A DNA stretch of 64,000 nucleotides from positions 1,116,001 to 1,180,000 of the forward strand of contig NZ_JABBFX010000001.1 in assembly GCF_012927085.1 (NCBI RefSeq). Reading direction: 5' to 3'. The position numbers were made by a program, and so were the translations under genes. Positions 35,409 to 43,608 of this stretch are shown here, in pieces (the first letter of the stretch is position 1; each line of letters starts with the position of its first letter). The notes beneath the pieces were generated by a model. It saw nothing but the letters and a program-made list of their open reading frames with translations. It did not search any database and had not been told where the DNA came from. Origin of the DNA: Ramlibacter agri. Its GTDB lineage: Bacteria; Pseudomonadota; Gammaproteobacteria; Burkholderiales; Burkholderiaceae_C.

Positions 35409-37652
35409 ATGAAGAAAGCCGTCCGCCGACGCCGTGCCTTGTTGCCGCGCACGGCATTGCTGGCGGCGCTCGTCGCGGCCGCCACGCAGTCCCAGGCGCA
35501 GGCCCAGCCTGCCGGCGCGGCTGAGCCAGCGCGGCCGAAGGTCTGCCTGGTGCTCTCGGGGGGCGGCGCCCGCGGCGCGGCGCACGTGGGCGTGCTCAAG
35601 GTGCTGCAGGAACTGCGCGTCCCGGTCGACTGCATCACCGGCACCAGCATGGGCTCCATCGTCGGCGCGGCCTACGCTTCGGGCACACCGGTCGGCGAGA
35701 TGGAGGAGGTGCTGGGCCAGCTCTCCACCCGCCTGCTGTTCCAGGAAAAGCCGCCGCGCGAGGAGCGCGCCGTGCGGCTCAAGCGCGACGACACCACCAA
35801 TCTCGCGCCGCTGGAGATGGGCCTGGACGGCCGCGGCCTGCAGCTGCCGCAGGGCCTGGTGTCCGGCGTGCAGCTGGAGACGGTGCTGCGCGACCTGGCC
35901 AAGGCGCGCGGCTTCTACCGCTTCGACGACCTGCCGATCCCCTTCCGCGCCGTCGCCACCGACCTCGTCACCGGCAAGCCGGTGGTGCTGGCGCGGGGCG
36001 AACTGGCAGCGGCCATGCGCGCCAGCATGTCGGTGCCCGGCGTGCTGCAGCCGGTGCGCCTGGACGACAAGCTGCTGGTCGATGGCGGCCTCACCAACAA
36101 CCTGCCGGTGGACGTGGCGCGGGCGATGGGCGCCGACGTGGTCATCGCCGTCAACCTGGGCACGCCGCTGTCCAAGCCGGAAGAACTGCACTCGGTGCTC
36201 GGCGTCACCGGGCAGATGGTCAACATCCTGACCGAGCAGAACGTGCGCGCCTCGCTGGAGAGCCTGCATCCCGAGGACATCCTGGTCATTCCGCGCCTGG
36301 ACAACTTCTCGGCGGCCGATTTCGACCACATGACGGAGACAGTGCCGGTCGGCGAGGCCGCGACGCGCCTCGTGGCGGACCGGCTGGCGCGCTACTCGGT
36401 GTCGCCGGAGGCTTATGCCGCCTGGGAGGCGCGCCGCGTCAAGCTGAAGCCGCCGGACAACCGGCCGATCGACGAGATCCGCTTCGACAACCTCAAGCGC
36501 GTCAATCCGCTGATCGCCAAGGGCGAGATGGAGACGGAGGCCGGCCAGCCCATCGAGCAGCCGGTGCTGGACAAGGACATGCAGCGGCTGTTCGGCACCG
36601 GCGACTTCGAGCACGTGAGCTACCGGCTGCTGGAAGAACCGGGCAAGCGCATCCTGGCCGTGGATGCGGTGGAAAAGGCCTGGGGCCCCGACTACCTGCG
36701 CCTGGGCCTAGGCCTGTCCTCGGACTTCAAGGGCGACGCCTTCTTCAACCTGCTGGCCAGCTACCGCATGACCTGGCTGAACCGGCTGGGCGGCGAATGG
36801 CGCTGGGACGCGCAGGTGGGCCGCGCGAGCGGCATCTCCACCGAGTTCTACCAGCCGCTGCAGCGCGGGCCCGGCCTGTTCATCGCGCCGAAGGCCGAAT
36901 ACTGGCGGCGCACCATCGACGTCTTCCAGGGCAACCAGCGGGTCGCCAGCTACGACACCAACGAAGGGCGGGTCGGCCTCGACCTGGGCGCGCAGTTCAC
37001 GCGCTACGGCGAAACGCGCTTCGGCTACCTGTTCACGCGCACCAGTGCGGCACTCGATACCGGCCTGCCGGTGCTGGCGGTGGATTCGAGCTACGTCACG
37101 CAGGCCGGCTGGTCGTGGCGCTCGCTCGTGGACCAGCTGGACAACGTCAATTTCCCGCGCAAGGGCTATGGCGCCTCGCTGGAGTTCTTCGGCGCGCGCA
37201 AGAGCCTGGGCAGCGACCTGGACTTCACGCGCGGCGAATTCAGCGGCGTGTACGTGCATTCCTTCGGCGAGCACACCTTCCAGGTGGCCGCGCGCGCGGG
37301 CGCGCGCATCGGCAGCGACCCGCTGCCGCCCGGGCGGCAATTCCAGTGGGGCGGGCTGCTGCAGCAATCGGGCTACCCCACCGGCGCGCTGATGGGGCAG
37401 GACCTGCGCTTCGGCCGGGTGGTCTACTACAACCGCGTGCGCCGCTGGGCCCTGCTCGATGGCGTCTACGCCGGCGGCTCGCTGGAAGTCGGGCGCGTGG
37501 ACAAGCCGCTGGTGCCGAACAACCAGCAAGGCACGCTCTATTCGGGGGCGCTGTTCCTGGGCGTGGACACGCCGGTCGGCCCGCTGTACCTGGGCTGGGG
37601 CCACGCTTCGCGTGGCTTCAACGCCTGGTACCTGTTCCTGGGCCGGCCCTAA
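35409..37652 (+). CDS. Patatin-like type Vd autotransporter phospholipase (PlpD-like)
   Basis: A 747-residue outer-membrane/secreted enzyme. Signal peptide to about residue 35, then a patatin domain with the oxyanion GGGARGAAHVG, nucleophile GTSMGS and catalytic Asp in VDGGLTNNLP; a POTRA-like linker (IDEIRFDNLKRVNP) follows, and a C-terminal 16-strand-type barrel ends in WYLFLGRP. This is the type Vd layout, in which the barrel exports or displays the lipase. The catalytic dyad is complete. It begins 24 nt after the kinase-like gene on the same strand, so co-transcription is likely. Confidence 0.92.
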   Translation: MKKAVRRRRALLPRTALLAALVAAATQSQAQAQPAGAAEPARPKVCLVLSGGGARGAAHVGVLKVLQELRVPVDCITGTSMGSIVGAAYASGTPVGEMEEVLGQLSTRLLFQEKPPREERAVRLKRDDTTNLAPLEMGLDGRGLQLPQGLVSGVQLETVLRDLAKARGFYRFDDLPIPFRAVATDLVTGKPVVLARGELAAAMRASMSVPGVLQPVRLDDKLLVDGGLTNNLPVDVARAMGADVVIAVNLGTPLSKPEELHSVLGVTGQMVNILTEQNVRASLESLHPEDILVIPRLDNFSAADFDHMTETVPVGEAATRLVADRLARYSVSPEAYAAWEARRVKLKPPDNRPIDEIRFDNLKRVNPLIAKGEMETEAGQPIEQPVLDKDMQRLFGTGDFEHVSYRLLEEPGKRILAVDAVEKAWGPDYLRLGLGLSSDFKGDAFFNLLASYRMTWLNRLGGEWRWDAQVGRASGISTEFYQPLQRGPGLFIAPKAEYWRRTIDVFQGNQRVASYDTNEGRVGLDLGAQFTRYGETRFGYLFTRTSAALDTGLPVLAVDSSYVTQAGWSWRSLVDQLDNVNFPRKGYGASLEFFGARKSLGSDLDFTRGEFSGVYVHSFGEHTFQVAARAGARIGSDPLPPGRQFQWGGLLQQSGYPTGALMGQDLRFGRVVYYNRVRRWALLDGVYAGGSLEVGRVDKPLVPNNQQGTLYSGALFLGVDTPVGPLYLGWGHASRGFNAWYLFLGRP

Positions 37653-38200
37653 AGGGCGAGGCGGTTGAACTTGGTGCCGTCGAGGCTGAGGTTCGCCATG
37701 AACCCGGTCTGGTCGCGCACCAGTGCGATCACCTGGTTGCTGGCATTCAGCGTGTCGGCCCGCACGCCGGCACCCGCCTGGATCACAGCCACCGACGCAT
37801 CGGTGCCGATGGTCCAGCCGTCGCTTTGCTGGAACTTGGCCAGCGCCTGCGGCGTCATGAACAGCAGGTACATGGTGCGCGTCTGGGCGCCGGCGAGCAG
37901 GCCCACGGAGCCCGCGCCGACGCTGTAGTAGCCGATGGTCTGGTTCTTCTGGCGCAGCGCGCCCTGGCCGTAACTGCCGCCGACGATGAAGCCGGCCGAC
38001 ACGATGTCGGGGATGACCAGCACGGCTTCGGCCCGGTCCACCAGCTGGCGAGTGCCTTCGGAGCGGTACAGCTCGGCGAGCGCGTTGTCCACCTTGGCGT
38101 CGATCTCGCGGCGCTTGGCGCCAGGATCCATGGGCGTGGTGGAACAGGCGGCAAGGACCAGGGCCGCCGCGGTGGCGGCGAGCAGCTTTCTGCGTGACAT
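37649..38200 (-). CDS. SYLF/YSC84-domain lipoprotein
   Basis: A 183-residue protein with a lipoprotein signal (AALVLAACST, Cys19) and a SYLF-like lipid-binding domain: AEAVLVIPDIVSAGFIVGGSYGQG, IGYYSVGAGSVGLLAGAQ and TIGTDASVAVIQAGAG. Bacterial members (BPSL1445-type) are outer-membrane lipoproteins of unclear role. It converges with the patatin gene (4-nt overlap of stops) and lies 20 nt downstream of the FixJ-like regulator gene on the same strand, so both may be expressed together. Confidence 0.9.
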   Translation of the reverse strand: MSRRKLLAATAAALVLAACSTTPMDPGAKRREIDAKVDNALAELYRSEGTRQLVDRAEAVLVIPDIVSAGFIVGGSYGQGALRQKNQTIGYYSVGAGSVGLLAGAQTRTMYLLFMTPQALAKFQQSDGWTIGTDASVAVIQAGAGVRADTLNASNQVIALVRDQTGFMANLSLDGTKFNRLAL

Positions 38201-38220
38201 GGCTTTCTCCTTCTTGCTTC

Positions 38221-38892
38221 TCAGCGGGGCACGCCACTCTGGGCGATCATCACGGTGCGCAGCAGCGCGGGCAGCGTGCGCACGCCGAGGCGCGACATGA
38301 TGCGGGCCCGATCCAGCTTAATGGTGCGCTCGCTCACGCCCAGTTCGGCGGCGAGCTGCTTGTGCCGGCGGCCGTCGGTGATGCCTTGCAGCACGAGCTT
38401 TTCGCGCCGCCCGAGAGAAGCCAGGCCCGCGCGCGCCTGCTGCTGCCCGGCGCGCCACGCGCGCTGCGCGACGTCGCGCCCGACCGCGGTGCGGACCGCC
38501 GCCAGCAGCACTTCGCTGTCGACCGGCTTGGTGAGGAATTCGCAGGCGCCCGCGCGCATGGCCCGCACGCTGGTCGCGATGTCCGCCGCGCCGCTGAGGA
38601 ACACGATGGGGTGTTCGTAGTCCGGGTGGTCGTGCAGCGCTTCCTGCAATTCCAGCCCGCTGCATCCGGGCAGGTGCAGGTCCAGCAGCAGGCAACCGGG
38701 GTCCTTGGTGGCCGCGGGCAGCAGGTAGTCGCCCGCGGTGGCATAGGTGGCGACGACGAAGCCTTCCGACACCAGCAGCCGCTGCAGCGCGGTGCGCAGG
38801 GAGACATCGTCCTCGATCAGGTGGACCACGCCGGTGGGCGCGGCGATCGCGTGGCCCGTGGGGGCCTCGTAGACACACTCTGCATGGCTCAT
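38221..38892 (-). CDS. FixJ/NarL-family response regulator
   Basis: A 223-residue regulator: receiver (VVHLIEDDVSLRTAL; phospho-acceptor D71 in CLLLDLHLPG; FLTKPVDSEV) and a LuxR-type helix-turn-helix (LGRREKLVLQGITDGRRHKQ, then LGVSERTIKLDRARIMSRLGV). It is the likely partner of the MASE1-PAS kinase encoded upstream on the same strand. Operator copy C, the perfect palindrome, is 36 bp upstream of its ATG, with an AATACT -10-like box between, so it probably controls its own gene. Confidence 0.92.
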   Translation of the reverse strand: MSHAECVYEAPTGHAIAAPTGVVHLIEDDVSLRTALQRLLVSEGFVVATYATAGDYLLPAATKDPGCLLLDLHLPGCSGLELQEALHDHPDYEHPIVFLSGAADIATSVRAMRAGACEFLTKPVDSEVLLAAVRTAVGRDVAQRAWRAGQQQARAGLASLGRREKLVLQGITDGRRHKQLAAELGVSERTIKLDRARIMSRLGVRTLPALLRTVMIAQSGVPR

Positions 38893-38927
38893 GGTCCTCA
38901 GTATTGGGGGCAGTCCCCCTCGGCAAA

Positions 38928-38945
38928 ATTGGACAAAGGTCCAAT
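38928..38945. promoter_or_regulatory. Palindromic operator copy C (ATTGGAC-AAAG-GTCCAAT), perfect
   Basis: Both 7-bp arms are exact complements. On the reverse strand an AATACT box lies at 38905-38900, 31-32 bp from the palindrome centre, and the FixJ-like gene starts at 38892. This is the same geometry and the same -10-like hexamer as copy B. A second small inverted repeat (GGGGG-CAGT-CCCCC) lies at 38906-38919 between operator and -10 box. Confidence 0.65.
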
Positions 38946-38967
38946 AAGGACGCGCCGTGTACGCAGT

Positions 38968-41094
38968 TCAGTTGAGGGTGGCCGCGGAGGCCTGCGCGGG
39001 CGCGGCCGAAGCCGCGCGCGGCGCCATCCGCGCCGGCGCCGCGGCCGGTAGCGAGATGCGGAACGTGGTGCCCTGGCCGTCGCGGCTTTCGGCGGTGAGC
39101 GAGCCGCCGTGCGCGGTGGCGATCTTGCGGCAGATCGACAGGCCCAGCCCCAGCCCGTTGGGCTTGGTGGTGAAGAAGGGTTCGAACACGCGCGCCATCA
39201 GCTGCGACGACAGCCCCGGGCCCGTGTCGCTCACCAGCACGTCGACGCTGCGATTCGAGCCGTGCATGGTCGTCACGGTCAGCATGCGTTCAGCCTTGCC
39301 CGAGGCTTGCATCGCCTCGCAGGCGTTGATCACGAGGTTCAGCACCAGCTGCTGCAGCTGCACGCGGTCGCCCGTCACCTGCGCGAGATCGGGCGAGAAA
39401 CTGGAACGGAGCTGCACGTTGCGCACCAGGAACTCGCCGCGCACGAGGTTCAGCACTTCCTCGACGAGGCGGCTCAGGTCCAGCTGCACGAATTCCTCCT
39501 CGCCTTTCTTCAGCAGCAGGCGCAGGTGGTGGATCAGGAGGCCGGCGCGCTTGTCGGCGTCGGCGATCTCGCCGAGGATGGTGCGGATCTCGCTGACCTG
39601 CGGCGGGTCCTGCGCGAGGAAGCGCAAGGCCGCCTGCGCGTTGCTCAGGATCGCGGTCAGCGGCTGGTTCAGTTCGTGGGCGATGGTGCTGGAGAAATCC
39701 GTCAGCGAGGCCACGCGCGTGAGGTGCGTGAGCTGGCGCCGCTGGTCCTGCGCGTCGGCTTCGGCCTGGCGCTGCGCCGTGATGTCCCGCAGGATCCAGA
39801 TCTTGCAACTGCGTCCGCGCACCTGCACGTCGCTGGCGGAAGCGAGCACCGTGTGCAGGTTCCCCAGGCAATCGCGCAGGGCCATCTCGATCGCCTGGCC
39901 CTTCGGGCCGCCTGCCCGGCCCATCTCGAGCAAGGCGTGCGCGTTCGGGCCTTCCAGGTGCGTGTCGAAGCTGGCCACCCGGCCGCCGCGCGCCAGCGCA
40001 TCGGGCGGATACCCGAGGAGGGCCAGCCAGCGCTCGTTGGCTTCCACCACTTCCCAGGCGCCGCGGGTGATGGCGACGGCGCCGGGGCCTTCGCGGAAGG
40101 CGACGGAGAACAGTTCCTGCGAAGCCTGCAGGCGGCGTTCCGCGTCGCGGCGCTCCTCGATGACGGCGGACAGCAGCAGCAGCGGCACCGCCAGCATCAC
40201 CAGGAACAGCTGCACCTGCAGCGCCTCCGGCCCGTAGCTTTCGGCCAGGAAGGGCCCGCGCCCGTGGGCGGCGCCCCAGATCGCGAGGAAGGCGACCAGC
40301 GCATACGAAGCGCTCGTCAGGGGCGGCCCGAAGCGCAGCGCCGCCCACATCAGGAAAGGCATGGGCAGGTACAGCAGCGAGGGCGAGGCGGAGCCTGCCA
40401 GCAGCGAGTCGAACACCAGCACGCTGACCGCGAACAGGCCCGCGATGAGCGCGCCCAGTTCCAGCACGGTGCCGCTGTCCGGCCGCAGCCGCAGCCCGCG
40501 CATGTGGCTCCAGGTCAGGATCACCGGCGTGAAGGCGAGGATGGCCACCATCTCGGCGAAGAAGCGCAGCTGCCACACCTTGGCCGGCATCAGGGGGCCG
40601 CCCAGCAGGTGCATCACGCCCATGTCCACCATCGAGGCGGCGAAGGGGCCGGCCACGGCGGCCACGCAGAAGGCCAGCACCGCGCGCACCGAAACCAGCT
40701 CGTGGACCGGCGCCGCCCAGCGCAGGATGGAGGCGCCGATGACGGCGTCGGTGGTGGTGGCCAGCAGGCAGGACAGGATCTGCGCGGCCTGCACGCCCGC
40801 TTCGACCTGGGCCAGGACGTGGATCGGGGCGGTGGCGGCCAGCATGGCCCACCACCAGCGCAGCGGCACCAGGGCCAGGGCCCCCATCAGGAGGGCGGCG
40901 GGCGGCCAGAACAGGGAGACGTGGGGCGGCCCGACGACCAGTGCCAGGCCCAGGCGGGAGCCGCCGTAGTACGCGATCGCCAGGGCGGCGATCGCCCACC
41001 CCATGCGCGGCAGGGGCGGCGCGGCGCCCTCGCGTGCCGATGGCGGCACGACCTCCTGCCCGGCATGCGCCGGAGCCGTTGCGCGATGTTCCAT
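38968..41094 (-). CDS. MASE1-PAS sensor histidine kinase
   Basis: A 708-residue inner-membrane kinase. Eight or so hydrophobic helices form a MASE1-type sensor (IAYYGGSRLGLAL, VSLFWPPAALLMGAL, FFAEMVAILAFTPVILTW), followed by a PAS domain (about 325-440), HisKA with STIAHELNQPLTAIL (H473) and HATPase (LVINACEAMQAS, SDTGPGL, GLGLGLSICRKIATAHGG). The FixL-like catalytic core fits a FixJ-type partner. The ATG at 41094 is chosen because the longer reading starts from a TTG without a ribosome site. 41095-41291 is the gap to the next regulator and contains AT-rich promoter-like DNA but no copy of the palindrome. Confidence 0.92.
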   Translation of the reverse strand: MEHRATAPAHAGQEVVPPSAREGAAPPLPRMGWAIAALAIAYYGGSRLGLALVVGPPHVSLFWPPAALLMGALALVPLRWWWAMLAATAPIHVLAQVEAGVQAAQILSCLLATTTDAVIGASILRWAAPVHELVSVRAVLAFCVAAVAGPFAASMVDMGVMHLLGGPLMPAKVWQLRFFAEMVAILAFTPVILTWSHMRGLRLRPDSGTVLELGALIAGLFAVSVLVFDSLLAGSASPSLLYLPMPFLMWAALRFGPPLTSASYALVAFLAIWGAAHGRGPFLAESYGPEALQVQLFLVMLAVPLLLLSAVIEERRDAERRLQASQELFSVAFREGPGAVAITRGAWEVVEANERWLALLGYPPDALARGGRVASFDTHLEGPNAHALLEMGRAGGPKGQAIEMALRDCLGNLHTVLASASDVQVRGRSCKIWILRDITAQRQAEADAQDQRRQLTHLTRVASLTDFSSTIAHELNQPLTAILSNAQAALRFLAQDPPQVSEIRTILGEIADADKRAGLLIHHLRLLLKKGEEEFVQLDLSRLVEEVLNLVRGEFLVRNVQLRSSFSPDLAQVTGDRVQLQQLVLNLVINACEAMQASGKAERMLTVTTMHGSNRSVDVLVSDTGPGLSSQLMARVFEPFFTTKPNGLGLGLSICRKIATAHGGSLTAESRDGQGTTFRISLPAAAPARMAPRAASAAPAQASAATLN

Positions 41095-41291
41095 CGGTCC
41101 CGCCCTTTCACGTCCAGTCTGGGTTGGTCCGGCTGCTTCAGGCAATACGACTTTAGCCTAAGGTTGTTCTACGAGTTACCAATGGCAACAATACTTCGGT
41201 TTAAACCAATCAGCAATTGACGCGCGGCGACTGCTCCGTAAACTGAGCCGGGCAGAGTAGTTCCGCTGCAAAAGCCAGAAGAGGGGAAGCG

Positions 41292-41963
41292 ATGAACACG
41301 GCTCCTGTGGAAACCAGGGCGAGCACCCAGGCGGGCGCCAGCCGCCCGACGGTGCACGTGGTGGATGACGAAGCCACCGTGCGTACGGCCCTGTGCCGCC
41401 TGCTCGCGTCCGAGGGCGGCTTTTCGATCCATGCGCACGATTGCGCCGACAGCCTGCTGCAGGCGCTGGGGGACGACCCGTCGCCCGGCTGCATCCTGCT
41501 GGATATCGGCCTGCCTGGCCTCGACGGCCTGGCCGTGCAGCGCATGCTGGCCGACAGCGCGTGGGCGAAGCCGATCATCTTCCTCACCGGTTGCGCCGAC
41601 GTGCCCATGTGCGCCAGCGCGATGCGGGCCGGGGCGGTCGACTTCCTCACCAAGCCGGTCGACGCGGACATCCTGTTCGACGCCGTCAGTCGTGCCATCG
41701 CGCGGGACATGACCTCCCGTTCCGCGCGCGCGGAACAGGAGTCCACGCAGTCGCGGTTGGACAGCCTGACGCCGCGCGAACGCGAAGTGCTCACGCACGT
41801 CATGGCCGGCCGCCTGAACAAGCAGATCGCCGCCGACCTGGGCACGGCCGAAAAGACCGTCAAGGTCCATCGCGCCCGCGGCATGGAGAAGATGCGCGTG
41901 CGCTCCGTCGCCGAACTCGTGCGCATGGTGGAACGCGCGCGCTTCGCCGGCGCACTGGGCTAG
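41292..41963 (+). CDS. FixJ/NarL-family response regulator (second)
   Basis: A 223-residue regulator with receiver (VHVVDDEATVRTALCRLL; D71 in CILLDIGLPG; FLTKPVDADI) and LuxR-type helix-turn-helix (LTPREREVLTHVMAGRLNKQ, LGTAEKTVKVHRARGMEKM). GAAGAGGGGAAG provides the ribosome site. It diverges from the MASE1-PAS kinase, so that kinase may serve this regulator, the one at 38221, or both. The gene is followed by the single-domain receiver gene after an intergenic region with operator copy D. Confidence 0.93.
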   Translation: MNTAPVETRASTQAGASRPTVHVVDDEATVRTALCRLLASEGGFSIHAHDCADSLLQALGDDPSPGCILLDIGLPGLDGLAVQRMLADSAWAKPIIFLTGCADVPMCASAMRAGAVDFLTKPVDADILFDAVSRAIARDMTSRSARAEQESTQSRLDSLTPREREVLTHVMAGRLNKQIAADLGTAEKTVKVHRARGMEKMRVRSVAELVRMVERARFAGALG

Positions 41964-41995
41964 TCCGGCCGCCGCCCGTCACCCCGGCGGGCTTC

Positions 41996-42013
41996 ATACG
42001 ACCAAGGTCTTAT
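41996..42013. promoter_or_regulatory. Palindromic operator copy D (ATACGAC-CAAG-GTCTTAT)
   Basis: Six of seven arm positions pair. A weak -10-like TAGCGT begins at 42036, again 31-32 bp from the palindrome centre, and the single-domain receiver gene starts at 42051. The spacing therefore matches copies B and C although the hexamer differs. Confidence 0.5.
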
Positions 42014-42050
42014 TGGCTTTGGGGGGCACAGGACCTAGCGTGCTTGCCCT

Positions 42051-42431
42051 ATGGACACCGAAGCTTCGCTCGTGGCAATCGTCGACGACGAGGAGTCCGT
42101 GCGCAAGGCGTTGGGCCGCCTGGTGCGCTCGGCGGGCTACGAGGCCGCGGTGTTTTCTTCCGGCTCGGACTTCCTGCAGTCGCTGCAATTGCGCTTGCCT
42201 CGCTGCGTGGTGCTGGACTTGCGCATGCCGCGGGTGACCGGCTTCGACGTGCAGCAGGGCATCATGCGCGCGGGCGCCGGCGTGCCCGTCATCATCATCA
42301 CGGGCGACGACACCACCGACAGCCGCGAGCGCGCGCTGCGCGACGGCGCCCGGGCCTACCTGCGCAAGCCCGTCGACGACGCGATGCTGCTGGAGGCGAT
42401 CCAGGGAGCAGTGCGCTTCGGCGCGCCATGA
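42051..42431 (+). CDS. Single-domain response regulator (receiver only)
   Basis: A 126-residue stand-alone receiver: VAIVDDEESVRKAL, phospho-acceptor D56 in CVVLDLRMPRVTG, IIITGDD and LRKPVDDAM with the conserved Lys. It has no output domain, so it would act as a phosphate sink or relay, or by protein contact, in the surrounding FixJ-type network. It overlaps the following lipoprotein gene by 4 nt (ATGA). Operator copy D is upstream. Confidence 0.9.
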   Translation: MDTEASLVAIVDDEESVRKALGRLVRSAGYEAAVFSSGSDFLQSLQLRLPRCVVLDLRMPRVTGFDVQQGIMRAGAGVPVIIITGDDTTDSRERALRDGARAYLRKPVDDAMLLEAIQGAVRFGAP

Positions 42432-43480
42432 GGCGCGCGGCAGTCCTGCTCGCCACCCTCTCGCTGGCCGGCTGCGGCAGCATCGGCCCGGAGACCGTCA
42501 ACCGCGACCGCATCCAGTACGTGTCCGCGATCTCGGATTCGTGGAAGCGCCAGATGCTGCTGAACCTGGTGCGGGTGCGCTATGGCGACGTGCCGGTATT
42601 CCTGGACGTCACTTCCGTGATCAATGCGTACTCGCTGGACCAGATCGTGCGCGCGGAGGCCGAGGCCGCGCCGCCGAACCGCGGCGACACCTACCTGCAG
42701 TTCGGCGGCTCGCTGCAGTACTCCGACAAGCCCACGATCACCTACGTGCCGCTCACCGGCGACAAGTTCGCGCGCAGCATCATGTCGCCGATCCCGGTGC
42801 CTTCGGTGCTGCTCTTGTTGCAGAGCGGCTATCCGGCGGACCTGGTGCTGCGCTTCTGCGTGAACAGCGTCAACGGCGTCGAGAACTCGCACGGTGGCCT
42901 GGTGCCGAACGCGGGACATCCCGAGTTCGCGGAGCTGCTGCAGCTGCTGCGCGAGGCGCAGCGTGACGGACTGCTCGGCTTCGAGGCGCGCACGGAGACG
43001 GGCCGCAGCCGCACGCTGATCCAGCTGCGCACGCCGGCCGACGGCGTGCTCGCCGCGCGCCAGCAGCGCCTGCGCGACCTGCTGCGGCTGCGCAAGGACG
43101 CGGCCGAGTACGACGTCGGCTACGGCTCGTTCCCGCGCGGTGACATCGAGATCGCGATGCTCACGCGCTCGATCCTGCAGGTGATGATCGACGTGGGTTC
43201 CTACCTGGACACGCCGGCGGTCGATGTCGAGCAGGGTCGCGTCGTCGCGCCGCGGCAGGAGCCCGAAGGCCGCGGCCTCGCGACGCCGGTGCGCGTGCGC
43301 ACGGGCGACGCCGCGCCGCAAGACAGCTTCGTCAGCGTGGCCTATCGCGGCCACTGGTTCTGGATCGACGACCGCGACCTGCAGTCGAAGGCGGCCTTCA
43401 GTTTCCTGATGTTGCTGTTCTCGCTGACGGAGACATCGGGCACGCAGACCGCGCCGCTCATCACCGTTCCCGCGCGCTGA
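42428..43480 (+). CDS. Lipoprotein of unknown function
   Basis: A 350-residue protein with a lipoprotein signal (VLLATLSLAGCGS, Cys16). The mature part contains RQMLLNLVRVRYGDVPVFLDV and a later SYLDTPAVDVEQGRV, and ends in FSFLMLLFSLTETSGT. Similar lipoproteins occur in other proteobacteria as uncharacterised conserved proteins, but I cannot name a family. Translation is coupled to the receiver gene, so the signalling network likely controls it. Operator copy E follows directly after its stop. Confidence 0.75.
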   Translation: MRRAAVLLATLSLAGCGSIGPETVNRDRIQYVSAISDSWKRQMLLNLVRVRYGDVPVFLDVTSVINAYSLDQIVRAEAEAAPPNRGDTYLQFGGSLQYSDKPTITYVPLTGDKFARSIMSPIPVPSVLLLLQSGYPADLVLRFCVNSVNGVENSHGGLVPNAGHPEFAELLQLLREAQRDGLLGFEARTETGRSRTLIQLRTPADGVLAARQQRLRDLLRLRKDAAEYDVGYGSFPRGDIEIAMLTRSILQVMIDVGSYLDTPAVDVEQGRVVAPRQEPEGRGLATPVRVRTGDAAPQDSFVSVAYRGHWFWIDDRDLQSKAAFSFLMLLFSLTETSGTQTAPLITVPAR

Positions 43481-43498
43481 ATTGGCCGAAGGTCCAAT
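43481..43498. promoter_or_regulatory. Palindromic operator copy E (ATTGGCC-GAAG-GTCCAAT)
   Basis: Six of seven arm positions pair. It starts one base after the lipoprotein stop codon, and no protein gene follows on the + strand; a terminator lies at 43578-43606. It is therefore either a leftover copy or drives a short RNA. Confidence 0.5.
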
Positions 43499-43577
43499 GG
43501 GCGAAGAGAACTTATTGGCGCATCGTAGAGGCCTGAACGCGGCTCCGACGCGCGGCGCGAGCACGGAACCGCATTAG

Positions 43578-43606
43578 GGCCTGGCCTCACCGCCAGGCCT
43601 TTTTTT
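43578..43606 (+). terminator. Rho-independent terminator before hppD
   Basis: Stem GGCCTGGC (43578-43585) and GCCAGGCC (43592-43599) with a 6-nt loop, followed by seven T residues. The T tract is only on the + side, so it ends + strand transcription (lipoprotein operon or a short RNA starting after operator copy E). Confidence 0.85.
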
Positions 43607-43608
43607 GT

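Noticed and set aside
38906..38919. GGGGG-CAGT-CCCCC hairpin as a terminator
   Set aside because: There is no T tract, and it lies between an operator and a -10-like box; more likely part of the promoter architecture.
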